A stretch of 64,000 bases of DNA from positions 1,533,001-1,597,000 of the forward strand of contig NZ_CP139141.1 of NCBI RefSeq assembly GCF_034059295.1. Direction: 5' to 3'. Below the pieces are notes generated by a model. The model did no database searches. It had not been told where the DNA came from and worked only from the letters and a program-made list of their open reading frames with translations. This document shows positions 54,301 to 62,453 of the stretch, in pieces. Source of the DNA: Pseudomonas sp. HR96 (lineage in GTDB: Bacteria; Pseudomonadota; Gammaproteobacteria; Pseudomonadales; Pseudomonadaceae). The translations under genes were made by a program, and so were the position numbers. The first letter of the stretch is position 1. Each line of letters begins with the position of its first letter.

Positions 54301-55230
54301 CTGACTGCCCGTTTCGCGGCCGCCAGCCAGGCCGCGCTGGCGGCCCCGGCCAGCGCCCGCTCGCAGCAGCCGGTGGAGGCCAAGGCGTTTGCCGCGGTGG
54401 CGGCTACCACCCAGCAGAACATCGCTGGGTTGTCGATGACCGTCTACCCGGCGCTGGTGGAAGACCAGGGTACGGTCAAGGAGGGCCGTTTCTCCACCGC
54501 CGCCGAGGCCCGGTATCAGCATCGCCGGGCGCTGCAGCGCTTGTTGTTGCAGCAGCTGGCAGAGCCGGCCAAATTCCTGCGCGGCAAGCTGCCTGGCTTG
54601 ACCGAGCTGGGCCTGCTGTACCGTGATCTGGGTCGCGTGGACGCGCTGGTGGAGGACATCCTGCTGGCCAGCCTCGACAGCTGCATCCTCGAGGGCGAGG
54701 CCGAGCTGCCCCGTGACGGTTCCGGCCTGGCGGCACTGGCCGAGCGCAAGCGCGGCGCCTGGGCCGAGCACGCCGAACGCCTGGCGCGGCTGACCCTGGA
54801 CATCCTCAAACTGTGGCACGGCCTGCAGAAGCGCTTCAAGGGCAAGATCGACCTGGCCCAGGCGGTGGCGTTGAACGACATCAAGCAGCAGTTGGGCGCC
54901 CTGGTCTACCCGGGCTTCGTGCGCGAAACGCCCGGCGTCTGGCTCAAGGAGCTGCCGCGCTTTCTCAAGGCCATCGAGCTGCGCCTGGAAAAGCTCGGCT
55001 CCCAGGTGCAGAAGGACCGGGTCTGGAGCACCGAGCTGGGCGACTACTGGGCGCAGTACCAGTCGCGCCTGGCCAAGCATGCTCAGGAGGGCAAGCGTGA
55101 CGAGCAGCTGCAGGTCTACCGCTGGTGGCTGGAGGAGTATCGGGTGTCGCTGTTCGGCCAGCAGTTGGGCACCAAGGTGCCGGTGTCGGACAAGCGTTTG
55201 AGCAAGCAGTGGGCGGCCGTGGAGGGGTGA
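51319..55230 (+). CDS. hrpA: ATP-dependent RNA helicase HrpA (DEAH-box)
   Basis: 1303-residue DEAH/RHA helicase implicated in resolving stalled ribosomes and mRNA processing. Motif I GETGSGKTT (G95, K101), motif Ia TQPRRIAA, motif II DEAH (D192-H195), motif III SAT, then motifs V-VI ending QRKGRCGR, the HA2/OB region, and the long DUF3418 C-terminal part typical of HrpA. Length is close to the E. coli protein. The start at 51319 (MTDQTASIDQL) begins recognisable sequence; no strong Shine-Dalgarno is present. Adjacent to the KAS III gene as in other pseudomonads. Confidence 0.95.
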   Translation: MTDQTASIDQLLKNLDQAMTADRHRLRRQLHELRKKPDEARLAQWVAKVEASFAKVVARRASVPVVRYDDSLPIAAKRDEIKKVLAEHQVLIIAGETGSGKTTQLPKICLELGRGQHGQIAHTQPRRIAARSVASRVAEELGTPLGGLVGYQVRFEDQSDANTLIKLMTDGILLAETQHDRFLERYDTIIVDEAHERSLNIDFLLGYLKTLLPRRPDLKVIITSATIDLQRFSEHFDKAPIIEVSGRTFPVDTWYRPLTSEQDEEGNQVEEDLSVDQAILAALDEIASHERSERRNPGDVLVFLPGEREIRDAAEMLRKAQLRHTEILPLYARLSPAEQQRIFQSHPGRRVVLATNVAETSLTVPGIRYVIDSGTARISRYSYRAKVQRLPIEAVSQASANQRKGRCGRVEPGICIRLYSEEDFNARPAFTDPEILRTNLAAVILQMLHLRLGEIDQFPFIEPPDGKAISDGFNLLQELSAVNRENQLTPLGRQLARLPIDPRLGRMLLEGTHQGSLQELLIIASALSVQDPRERPPERQQAADQAHAQWKDADSDFAALVNLWRGFEEQRQALGSSPLRNWCRKNFLNYLRLREWRDAHRQLSLICRDLQLSVNKDPADYPKLHKAVLAGLLSQIGQKTEEGDYLGARQRRFWVHPSSGLGRKRPQWIMAAELVETTKLYARMVAKIEPDWIEPLAGHLVKKNHFEPHWEKKRGQVVAFEQITLYGLIVVGRRPVHFGPIDPAASRELFIREGLVRGEIQSRAKCLSANRELLEQLDELEAKARRRDILADEETLYGFYDARLPAEIHQTATFDSWYKVNSQKDPQLLIMREEDVLAREASEVTAAQYPDVLRLGDLTLALSYHFEPNHPRDGVTLRVPAPLLPSLPGERLEWLVPGLLEAKSIALVRNLPKALRKNFVPVPDFVRAALARIPFAEGSLPQALGRELLRMTGARVSDEAWAEAAQQVDSHLRMNLEVLDGQGKFLGEGRDLAELTARFAAASQAALAAPASARSQQPVEAKAFAAVAATTQQNIAGLSMTVYPALVEDQGTVKEGRFSTAAEARYQHRRALQRLLLQQLAEPAKFLRGKLPGLTELGLLYRDLGRVDALVEDILLASLDSCILEGEAELPRDGSGLAALAERKRGAWAEHAERLARLTLDILKLWHGLQKRFKGKIDLAQAVALNDIKQQLGALVYPGFVRETPGVWLKELPRFLKAIELRLEKLGSQVQKDRVWSTELGDYWAQYQSRLAKHAQEGKRDEQLQVYRWWLEEYRVSLFGQQLGTKVPVSDKRLSKQWAAVEG

Positions 55231-55307
55231 TCCTGACCTGAGGGCTTGATGTTGCCCTGATTGGGAGAGGCCGGTCCGGCCTGCGGGCCACGAGCGTTGC
55301 AGCCGAA

Positions 55308-55350
55308 GATCAAACCGGCCTGCGGCCTCTCGGGGCTCTGCCCCTCCCAC
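55308..55350 (-). repeat. REP-like extragenic palindromic element, copy 2
   Basis: On the minus strand: GTGGGAGGGGC-AGA-GCCCC, then GAGAGGCCGCAGGCCGG and TTTGATC. Between hrpA and the KAS III gene. A further short inverted copy of GGCCGG lies just before it (55268-55290). Confidence 0.75.
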
Positions 55351-55470
55351 GCTGCCGAACCCTTGGTAGCGTACTTGCAAACCGCGCGTTTTCGCCGGAG
55401 TTATGCCACAATTCGCCCCTGAATCACCTGCCCTGGCTGCGCCCGGGCCCCTAACAATAGAGGAACGACC

Positions 55471-56592
55471 GTGTACGACGTCGTTATCAGCGGCACCGGA
55501 CTGTTCACCCCAGCCAACAGTATTTCCAACGATGAGCTGGTGGAATCGTTCAACACTTACGTGCGGCAGTTCAATGCCGACAACGCCGCCGCCATCGAAA
55601 GCGGTGAGCTTGAGCCTTTGGCAGAATCCAATGCGGCCTTTATCGAAAAAGCCTCGGGTATCCAGAGCCGTTTCGTCATGGACAAGGACGGCATCCTCGA
55701 CCCGCAACGCATGAAGCCGCGCCTGCCGGAGCGCAGCAACGACGAACAGTCGATTCTCTGCCAGATGTCCGTGGCAGCCGCCGAACAGGCCCTAGCCCGA
55801 GCCGGCAAGACTGCGGCCGACATCGATGCGGTCATCGTCGCCTGCTCCAACCTGCAACGCGCCTACCCGGCGGTGGCCATCGAGGTGCAGCAGGCATTGG
55901 GCATCGCCGGTTTCGGTTTCGACATGAACGTGGCCTGTTCGTCGGCCACCTTCGGCATCCAGAACGCCTGCAACAGCGTCAAGCTGGGCCAGGCGCGTGC
56001 GGTGCTGATGGTCAACCCGGAAATCTGCACCGCGCACCTGAACTTCCGCGACCGCGACAGCCACTTCATCTTCGGCGACGGCGCCACCGCCGTGGTCATC
56101 GAGCGCGCCGACCTGGCCACCTCGGCCCACCAGTTCGAGATCGTCAGCACCAAGCTGCTGACTGAATTCTCCAACAACATTCGCAACAATTTCGGCTTCC
56201 TCAACCGCACCGGCGAAGAAGGCGAGGGCACGCGCGACAAATTGTTCGTGCAGGAAGGCCGCAAGGTCTTCCGCGAGGTCTGCCCGATGGTGGCCGAGCT
56301 GATCGCCCAGCATCTCGAGGAAAATAACCTTAACGTCAGCGACATCAAGCGCTTCTGGCTGCACCAGGCCAACCTCAGCATGAACCAGCTGATCGTCAAG
56401 AAGCTGCTGGGCCGCGATGCGACGGTAGAGGAGGCGCCAGTGATTCTCGATACCTACGCCAACACCAGCTCGGCCGGCTCGGTGATTGCCCTGCACAAGT
56501 ATCAGGACGATCTGGCCAAAGGCTCGCTGGGGGTGCTCAGCTCCTTTGGTGCCGGTTACTCGATCGGCAGCGTGATCCTGCGCAAGCGTTGA
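55471..56592 (+). CDS. Beta-ketoacyl-ACP synthase III (PA3286-like)
   Basis: 373-residue thiolase-fold condensing enzyme with the full FabH triad: C156 (NVACSSATFG), H298 (WLHQANLSMN) and N331 (YANTSSAGS). It is longer than canonical FabH by an N-terminal insertion (about 30-90). It matches the P. aeruginosa PA3286 type, reported to condense octanoyl-CoA from beta-oxidation with malonyl-ACP and shunt it into fatty acid synthesis. GTG start with AGGAACGACC directly upstream. Single gene; the nearby fadD1 supplies acyl-CoAs in the same metabolic space. Confidence 0.9.
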   Translation: MYDVVISGTGLFTPANSISNDELVESFNTYVRQFNADNAAAIESGELEPLAESNAAFIEKASGIQSRFVMDKDGILDPQRMKPRLPERSNDEQSILCQMSVAAAEQALARAGKTAADIDAVIVACSNLQRAYPAVAIEVQQALGIAGFGFDMNVACSSATFGIQNACNSVKLGQARAVLMVNPEICTAHLNFRDRDSHFIFGDGATAVVIERADLATSAHQFEIVSTKLLTEFSNNIRNNFGFLNRTGEEGEGTRDKLFVQEGRKVFREVCPMVAELIAQHLEENNLNVSDIKRFWLHQANLSMNQLIVKKLLGRDATVEEAPVILDTYANTSSAGSVIALHKYQDDLAKGSLGVLSSFGAGYSIGSVILRKR

Positions 56593-56631
56593 CAGCGTGC
56601 GCCCACTGCCCTTGGCAGTAGGCGCATCGGT

Positions 56632-57924
56632 TCAGCCGTGCAGGCGCACAGCAAAGGGTGTTTTGCGCCGCGTGTAGCCGACGGCCAGCAGCTGCCGGTT
56701 GGCTTGCACGATCAGGTTGCTGCCGATGGAGTCGAAGGCGTCCAGCTTGACCAACCCCTGCGGGCCGAAATCGAGGTCGGCTGTGCCGTCGCTGTGAAGC
56801 CGCCCACAGGCGGCCTGCAGGTAGCCGTTGGCCTCGTCCAGATACTCGCCAATGAACACCAGGCGACCCTCGCCATCGACCTGCGCATAGGTCAAGGCCG
56901 AGTAGGGCAGGCCCGGGATATAGGCGCCCTGGCCGGCGAACGCCGTGACCTGGCGGCCTGCGGCGTCGAAGCGCACGGCGATCGCCCGGGTTCGGCTGCC
57001 CACCCCTACGCCGTACAGGCAGCCGCTTGCGTCGAGCACGACGTCGTTGATCCGAAAGCTTTGCGCGGTGATGCCATAGCCGCCAAGGCCTTCATCGCCG
57101 AAGGCTGTGTCGTGATGCCCGCAGAAAGTGACCCGGGCGACCAGTGCCGGGTTGTGGCCACCCGAAGCACCGCCGGCGACGTAGATGCCCTCCTTGCCGA
57201 CAGCTACCGAGCGCAGCAGGACGCTGTAGGACGGCGAGCTCAGCGCTACCACGCCACGGTCGCCAAAGCGCTGGTCCAGTTGGCCGCTGCTGGTCAGGCA
57301 GAAGACCAGCCCGCTCAGCCGCGCTTGATCGCCGACCCGGCCGGTGGCGATTACGTAGATCTCCTCGTTCGCCACCACCATGTCGAAGTTGACCTGGGTG
57401 AAATCCTGTTGCGTGGCGCTGGCCGCAGAGCTGCTGCTGCACAAGGCCAGGTTGGTCTGGAAGCTGATGGGGCCCATTGCGCAGTGGTTCTCTGCCAGCG
57501 CCTGAGCCAGGCTCAGCTGGCCGGTGCCGTTGAAACGGCTGTCACGATGGCCCTCGGCGGTGTAGCAGGCCAGCGCCGGCGAGTATTGCCCCGGGGCATG
57601 CTCGATCATGCCGCCGATCAGCACGCGGTCGCCGAGCCGAGCCACTCGGCGGCCGGGTTTGACGCCGTCCCCGCTGCTGTTGTCGAACGAATCGATCAGC
57701 CGGCCCTGGTCGCCGAAGGTGGGCACGCTGCGGCCATCGTCGGCCAGGGCAGCGAGGGCGAAATGGTTGCCTTTGCTCAGGGCGAGGTACAGCGTGGCGT
57801 CGTCCTCCGAGCGGGTGATGCCATGCAACTCGAAGCCTGCCAGCGCCTCGAGTGCAGTGGATGGGTCGAATGCCATATCCGCTTGTCCGGCCTGCTGCCG
57901 GCCAGGGGTGAGTATGCTGACCAT
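56632..57924 (-). CDS. Delta-60 repeat protein, paralogue A
   Basis: 430-residue protein made of beta-propeller-like delta-60 repeats, recognisable by recurrent blocks of the form LDxxFGxxG-V followed by GxIYVAGG or VFIGEY (for example SGQLDQRFGDRGVV, then GIYVAGGASG; TADLDFGPQGLV). No signal peptide or transmembrane helix. Function unknown; such proteins are often surface or secreted. ATG 57924 is preferred because AAGGA lies 8 nt upstream; an in-frame ATG at 57975 lacks this. It is a clear paralogue of the divergent gene at 58267: both share a NFDxxxxxxxIYVxAxGxxG block and end LLxVGYxxxxxPxxxRxHG. Confidence 0.75.
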   Translation of the reverse strand: MVSILTPGRQQAGQADMAFDPSTALEALAGFELHGITRSEDDATLYLALSKGNHFALAALADDGRSVPTFGDQGRLIDSFDNSSGDGVKPGRRVARLGDRVLIGGMIEHAPGQYSPALACYTAEGHRDSRFNGTGQLSLAQALAENHCAMGPISFQTNLALCSSSSAASATQQDFTQVNFDMVVANEEIYVIATGRVGDQARLSGLVFCLTSSGQLDQRFGDRGVVALSSPSYSVLLRSVAVGKEGIYVAGGASGGHNPALVARVTFCGHHDTAFGDEGLGGYGITAQSFRINDVVLDASGCLYGVGVGSRTRAIAVRFDAAGRQVTAFAGQGAYIPGLPYSALTYAQVDGEGRLVFIGEYLDEANGYLQAACGRLHSDGTADLDFGPQGLVKLDAFDSIGSNLIVQANRQLLAVGYTRRKTPFAVRLHG

Positions 57925-58266
57925 GGAGGGTTTTCCTTGTTCCAAATGCGGTTCGGCACGAACCGTGAGCGTCATTCAAGCCCGCCGCAGAAGAGCCGTC
58001 CATAGCGCGTAATACGTACTCATACTTCAGCGCCAGGGGCGCGCTGGCGTGCCTCTGACGCTGCAACGTTAGGCAACGCATTAGCCATGTGCCACGTCTT
58101 GTGGCCGCGCCATCGATCTCCAATCATCGCTGCCAGCCAGTTCCGCCGGGTGACTCGTTCCATGCGAGTCCGGCGAGGGCTGAAGTTCGTACGGCGTGAC
58201 TGCGCCGTACGCCAGCCAAGCCATGAGGCCGGGACGTATCGGCCTCATCGCCAAGGGAGTAGCGAT
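57925..58266. other. Divergent region between the delta-60 paralogues
   Basis: 342 bp with no gene; it contains three tandem hairpins in its right third. Confidence 0.55.
58152..58248 (+). promoter_or_regulatory. Three tandem hairpins in the leader of the delta-60 gene
   Basis: Hairpin 1: GACTCG/CGAGTC, 58152-58170. Hairpin 2: CGTACGGCG/CGCCGTACG, 58188-58211, 9-bp stem and 6-nt loop. Hairpin 3: ATGAGGCC/GGCCTCAT, 58223-58248. They end 18 bp before the ATG at 58267, so they would lie in the 5' leader and leave the ribosome-binding site free. Confidence 0.55.
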
Positions 58267-59541
58267 ATGAGTGATACCACTGCAACACTGCGGGCCGGTG
58301 ACCTGGACCCCAGCTTCAATGCCGCTGAGGTCCTCGCCCATTACCTGGATTACCGTGGCCAGGATGTGGCCAGCGTCCAGGGCGATTCCCAGCTGTACGT
58401 TTCCTTGAGTCATGCCGCCACGTTCGTGGTTGCCGGGCTGACGGGCGAGGGTGCAGCGCAGGCCGAGTTTGGCCAACAGGGTGTGGTCGAAGGCGATTAT
58501 GGGGGGGAGGAAGATCGCGAGGATTTCAACTCGCCCGGCCAGCGCGTGGTGGTCGGCGATGACCTGCTCATCGTCGGCGGCATGACCCTGCTGGACGGCG
58601 GCAAGGCCTACCCGGCGCTCAGTGCCTACCGCCGCAATGGTGGCCAGCTGCTATGGCAGAAGGTCCTTCGACCCGAGCCCGGCAGGCACGCCCACCTGGC
58701 GGCGTTGAGTTTCACCTGCAACGAGGCCGAGCTCTGCCCTTATCAGGCGCAGCCGCATTGGGCCAGCCTGGACAGCAGCGAACAAAAGCGCCTGACCGGC
58801 GAAAACTTCGATCTGCAGTTGCACGGCGAGCACATCTACGTACTCGCCAGCGGGGTCATCGGCCAGCGCCGGGTGGGCGCCTTGCTCAGGCTGAACCGGC
58901 AAGGTGAGTTCGATCGTGGCTTCGGCCTTGGAGGGCTGCGCATCATCGAGCACCCCTCTACCGGGCTTGACCTTTTCGGCCTGCTGGTGCGAGACGACGC
59001 GATCACCGTCGCCGGGGGCGCGACAGACAGCAACAAAGGGGCTTTCATCGCCCGGCTTGACTCACAGGGGCTGCCGGTCGCCGATTTCGCCGAGGGCGGC
59101 TTCCGCTTCAGCGGCCACAGCGGAGTGTTCTACCGAGTGGCCGGGCGTGCCGAGGGGCTGCTCGTAGCGGCGGGCACCGGCGGCAACGGTGTGGCATTTG
59201 GCGCCCTGGCCATGGCGGTCGATTCGCGCACCGGCGCAATGCTTTATCCTCCAGCGGTGCTCGAGAACAACTTCGCCGCCTTCTGGGGTGCTGACGTGGA
59301 CGCATTCGGTCGGGTGGTGCTAGTGGGCGAATATTTCACCGAGCAGTGGCGACCACAGATGGTCATCGTCAGGCTGGACGCAGCAGGTCGCTGGGATCCG
59401 TCCTTCGGGGTTGATGGCAAGGTGGATGTCGGGGTGTCGGATTCGCTAGGCGAGAGCATCAAGGTGCAGGAGAACGGTCGCTTGCTGGTGGTCGGTTATC
59501 GCAACGGCGGGCTGCCGCTCGTGCTGCGTTACCACGGCTGA
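58267..59541 (+). CDS. Delta-60 repeat protein, paralogue B
   Basis: 424-residue delta-60 repeat protein with the same layout as its divergent neighbour: GDLDPSFNAA at the start, then AEFGQQGVVEGDY, LLIVGGMTLLDGG, EFDRGFGLGGLRI, DPSFGVDGKVDVG and a C-terminal LLVVGYRNGGLP-RYHG. No signal peptide. AGGGAG lies 7 nt before the ATG at 58267; the frame continues upstream through the hairpin region but is not supported there. Function unknown. Followed by a bidirectional terminator shared with the porin gene. Confidence 0.75.
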   Translation: MSDTTATLRAGDLDPSFNAAEVLAHYLDYRGQDVASVQGDSQLYVSLSHAATFVVAGLTGEGAAQAEFGQQGVVEGDYGGEEDREDFNSPGQRVVVGDDLLIVGGMTLLDGGKAYPALSAYRRNGGQLLWQKVLRPEPGRHAHLAALSFTCNEAELCPYQAQPHWASLDSSEQKRLTGENFDLQLHGEHIYVLASGVIGQRRVGALLRLNRQGEFDRGFGLGGLRIIEHPSTGLDLFGLLVRDDAITVAGGATDSNKGAFIARLDSQGLPVADFAEGGFRFSGHSGVFYRVAGRAEGLLVAAGTGGNGVAFGALAMAVDSRTGAMLYPPAVLENNFAAFWGADVDAFGRVVLVGEYFTEQWRPQMVIVRLDAAGRWDPSFGVDGKVDVGVSDSLGESIKVQENGRLLVVGYRNGGLPLVLRYHG

Positions 59542-59553
59542 AGCCCGCCCATG

Positions 59554-59593
59554 AAAAAACGCGCCAGGCTGGATGGGTTCAGCCTGGCGCGTT
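59554..59593. terminator. Bidirectional rho-independent terminator
   Basis: 14-bp perfect stem AACGCGCCAGGCTG / CAGCCTGGCGCGTT with an 8-nt loop, flanked by A6 on the left and TTTG on the right. It ends the plus-strand delta-60 gene and the minus-strand porin gene. Confidence 0.9.
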
Positions 59594-59614
59594 TGTTCTT
59601 GCGGGGGCTGCGGC

Positions 59615-60919
59615 TTAGAACTTGGCTTCCAGATCCAGCTGCAGGGTGTTCAGGTCGACGTCGGTACGGTTCGCGACAGCGGTGTCGGTCTTGGCGAGGA
59701 AGTAGGTCACGCCCAGGCCGAAGTTCTTGTCGATGTCGTAGCCCAGCTTGATCTTGTGACCGCGCGAGCCGGTATAGCCGTTGGCGAAGTCGGAGTCGGT
59801 GAAGGCACCCACGACACCGTTCTTCTGCACGTCACGGTAGTTGTAGTCGACCGAGAAAGCACCCAGCTTCGATTTGATACCGGCCAACCAGGCTTCGTCC
59901 GCGCCGTCGGTGGAAGCACCGTTGTGCACGTATTGACCGTACACGGCCAGCGGGATTGGCAGGGTCTTTATGTCGACCTGGCCGAACAGTTCGTACAGCT
60001 TGAACTCGTTGGTGGTGTTGCCGTTCTGGATCAGCGTGCGCGTGGTGGTCGTGCCGTTGGACGCCACGGTGGTACCCGCAGCGGTGCCGTCATCGTTGGA
60101 GTTGTTGTAGTTGTAGATGCTGCCGCCGGCCGTTACGCCCACCACATCACCCAGGTTGAACTTGCCACCCAGCTGACCGGCGTACAGGCTCAGGTCGTGG
60201 TTGAACTGATAGCCTTCGCCGTCGACGTTGTCCTTGAGGGTGTAGTAGCCGATGCTGCCGAACAGTTCGGCGTTCTTGTTGATCGGCAGCTTGTAGGTCG
60301 CGGCCACGCCTTCGGGGTTGACGTCGCTGTCCCAGATGATGTCGCCCATGCTGACCCACGGCTGCAGCATCTTGCCGCCGATCAGGTGCAGGTTCTTGAT
60401 GGCGGTCGGGTGCCAGTCGAGATAGCCTTCATCCAGCCACAGGCTTTTCTTGGTAAAGCCGTTGTTCAGGTCCTGGTTGGTCGAGCGCGAGTCGGCGCTG
60501 CCACCCGTGGCGACACGGATGCCGGCATCGACCTGCGGGTCGATTTCGCTGTACACACCGAAACGGGCACGAACGCGCTGGCGGTCGGCGGTACGGTTGT
60601 TGTCCAGGGTCGAACCTTCGGTCTTGATGTTCTCTTCGCGAACGCGCACGTCGCCGGTGATCCTGGTCTTGGAGGCCCAGGCCACTTTCTGGTCCCAGGC
60701 GTTCTGCTTGGCGACGGCGTCGGCGGTGGCCTGCTGGGTCACTTTCTGGTCATTGGCCAGGTCAGCTTGCAGTTCGGCATACTGGGCGTCAGTGATCGAA
60801 CCGTTGGCCTTGAGCATCGCCAGCAGTTTCGCGTCGACCGCGGCATTGGCCGGGGTGCTCATCGCCATCAGCAGGGTCGAACACAGGCCGATACCGGTAA
60901 AGGTAGAAAGAAGACGCAT
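59615..60919 (-). CDS. Putative outer-membrane porin
   Basis: 434-residue beta-barrel protein. Signal peptide 1-26 (cleavage after ANA), then a helical region (about 28-75, SITDAQYAELQADLANDQ) resembling a coiled-coil periplasmic segment, then the barrel from about 85 with alternating strands and frequent aromatic girdle residues, ending LQLDLEAKF with the terminal phenylalanine required for BAM insertion. It matches the Pseudomonas 'putative porin' family (Porin_10-like). Cargo unknown. Single gene with a strong terminator shared with the convergent delta-60 gene. Confidence 0.85.
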   Translation of the reverse strand: MRLLSTFTGIGLCSTLLMAMSTPANAAVDAKLLAMLKANGSITDAQYAELQADLANDQKVTQQATADAVAKQNAWDQKVAWASKTRITGDVRVREENIKTEGSTLDNNRTADRQRVRARFGVYSEIDPQVDAGIRVATGGSADSRSTNQDLNNGFTKKSLWLDEGYLDWHPTAIKNLHLIGGKMLQPWVSMGDIIWDSDVNPEGVAATYKLPINKNAELFGSIGYYTLKDNVDGEGYQFNHDLSLYAGQLGGKFNLGDVVGVTAGGSIYNYNNSNDDGTAAGTTVASNGTTTTRTLIQNGNTTNEFKLYELFGQVDIKTLPIPLAVYGQYVHNGASTDGADEAWLAGIKSKLGAFSVDYNYRDVQKNGVVGAFTDSDFANGYTGSRGHKIKLGYDIDKNFGLGVTYFLAKTDTAVANRTDVDLNTLQLDLEAKF

Positions 60920-61206
60920 ACGTTGCTCCGTAATGTTTAAAGTTGCAGTTGCCTGCTCTGTAGGGGATTTATCCCGAAAGGCCCTGAACAGAAGGCTCTT
61001 GGTTCCAAAAGGTGGCGCAAGTATTGCGATTGGTTATTACAGAGTGATGGCAAATCGATGGCTTAGCGATGACATGAAAGCCCTTTGTCATTTCGCTGAA
61101 ACCGCTCTGAAATGGCACTGTTGAGGGAGGCGATACACATTCCCGGCTGATCGGGCGATACTTGCGGCGCTGCCACCCATCTCGACCTGCATGGTGGAAA
61201 AAACCG

Positions 61207-62331
61207 ATGTCGCTGACCGTGCTGCACCGTCTTGCCGACCTGCCCGCCGCACAGTGGGACGCCTTGCTGCCGGCTGCTCAGCCGTTCATGCGCCATGCCT
61301 TCCTCAGCGCCGTGGAAGACAGCGGCAGCCTGGGCAAGGGCTCCGGCTGGCGCGCCGAGCATGTATTGCACATGCACGAGGGGCAGGTGCTGGCGGCCTT
61401 GCCGGCCTACCGCAAGTGGCACTCCTATGGCGAGTACGTGTTCGATCATGGCTGGGCTGACGCCTGTCGCCGCGCCGGTATCGACTACTACCCCAAACTG
61501 CTGGCGGCGGTGCCGTTCAGCCCAGTGGCCGGGCCGCGCCTGTTGGCGGCCACGCCGGCCGACGGCCTGGCGCTGCTGCAGGCGTTGCCGGGTTATCTTG
61601 AGATCGAGGATCTCTCCAGTGCACACATCAACTTCACCGAGCCCACGCTCGATGCCATGCTGGCAGGCGAGGAAGGTTGGCTGCAGCGGCTAGGGTGCCA
61701 GTACCACTGGCAGAACCGCGGCTACGGCGACTTCCAGGATTTTCTCGACACGCTGGCCTCACGCAAGCGCAAGCAGATGCGCAAGGAGCGCGAGCAGGTG
61801 CTGGGGCAGGGCATCGGTTTCCAGTGGTACAGCGGCCATGAGCTGGGCGAAGCCGACTGGGATTTCGTCTACGCCTGCTATGCCAATACCTATGCCGTCC
61901 GGGGCCAGGCGCCTTACCTGACGCGCCTGTTCTTCAGCCTGCTGGCCGAGCGCATGCCCGAGGCCATCCGCGTCGTGTTTGCCGTACAGGGCGCCCAGCG
62001 GGTGGCCATGGCGTTCAGCCTGGTGGCCGGTGACACCCTCTATGGGCGCTACTGGGGTTGCCTGGCGGAGTACGACCGCCTGCATTTCGAGACCTGCTTC
62101 TATCAGGGCATGGACTATGCCATCGCGCACGGCCTGCAGCGCTTCGATGCCGGGGCCCAAGGCGAGCACAAGTTGATTCGCGGGTTCGAACCGGTGATCA
62201 CGCATTCCTGGCACTACTTGCGCCACCCTGGATTGCGCGCGGCGGTCAGCGAGTTTCTCGAAGCGGAGCGGGTAGGGGTGCTGGCGTACGCTGAACAAGC
62301 GAGGGGCGCCTTGCCGTACCGGCAAGGCTGA
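61207..62331 (+). CDS. FemAB-like GNAT acyltransferase
   Basis: 374-residue protein of the FemAB-like (peptidogalycan/GNAT) family. Recognisable parts: QPFMRHAFLSAVEDSG near residue 26, the SSAHINFTEP junction, KRKQMRKEREQV, and the C-terminal GNAT half with YGRYWGCLAEYDRLHFETCFYQGMDYAI and FDAGAQGEHKLIRGFEP. Members are proposed to transfer aminoacyl or acyl groups; the substrate here is unknown. The ATG at 61207 is supported by GGA 8-10 nt upstream; an in-frame ATG at 61162 is less likely. Stands alone, diverging from the porin. Confidence 0.8.
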   Translation: MSLTVLHRLADLPAAQWDALLPAAQPFMRHAFLSAVEDSGSLGKGSGWRAEHVLHMHEGQVLAALPAYRKWHSYGEYVFDHGWADACRRAGIDYYPKLLAAVPFSPVAGPRLLAATPADGLALLQALPGYLEIEDLSSAHINFTEPTLDAMLAGEEGWLQRLGCQYHWQNRGYGDFQDFLDTLASRKRKQMRKEREQVLGQGIGFQWYSGHELGEADWDFVYACYANTYAVRGQAPYLTRLFFSLLAERMPEAIRVVFAVQGAQRVAMAFSLVAGDTLYGRYWGCLAEYDRLHFETCFYQGMDYAIAHGLQRFDAGAQGEHKLIRGFEPVITHSWHYLRHPGLRAAVSEFLEAERVGVLAYAEQARGALPYRQG

Positions 62332-62376
62332 GACCGGATGGGCCGTGGGAGGCTGCGCAGCGCTCCATTGTATCTA

Positions 62377-62421
62377 GATCAAACCGGCCTGGCGGCTTCT
62401 CGGGGGCTTTGCCCCCTCCCA
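62377..62421 (-). repeat. REP-like extragenic palindromic element, copy 3
   Basis: On the minus strand: TGGGAGGGGGC-AAA-GCCCCC, then GAGAAGCCGCCAGGCCGG and TTTGATC. Between two convergent stop codons, so it may also act as a transcript end. Confidence 0.8.
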
Positions 62422-62453
62422 GGGTCAGTTCAGCCTTCAGCCTGTCATGGCGG

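Noticed and set aside
51217..55707. Two long minus-strand frames (689 and 804 codons) opposite hrpA
   Set aside because: Antisense shadows of hrpA with repetitive Ala/Gln/Leu/Val-rich translations and no ribosome-binding sites.
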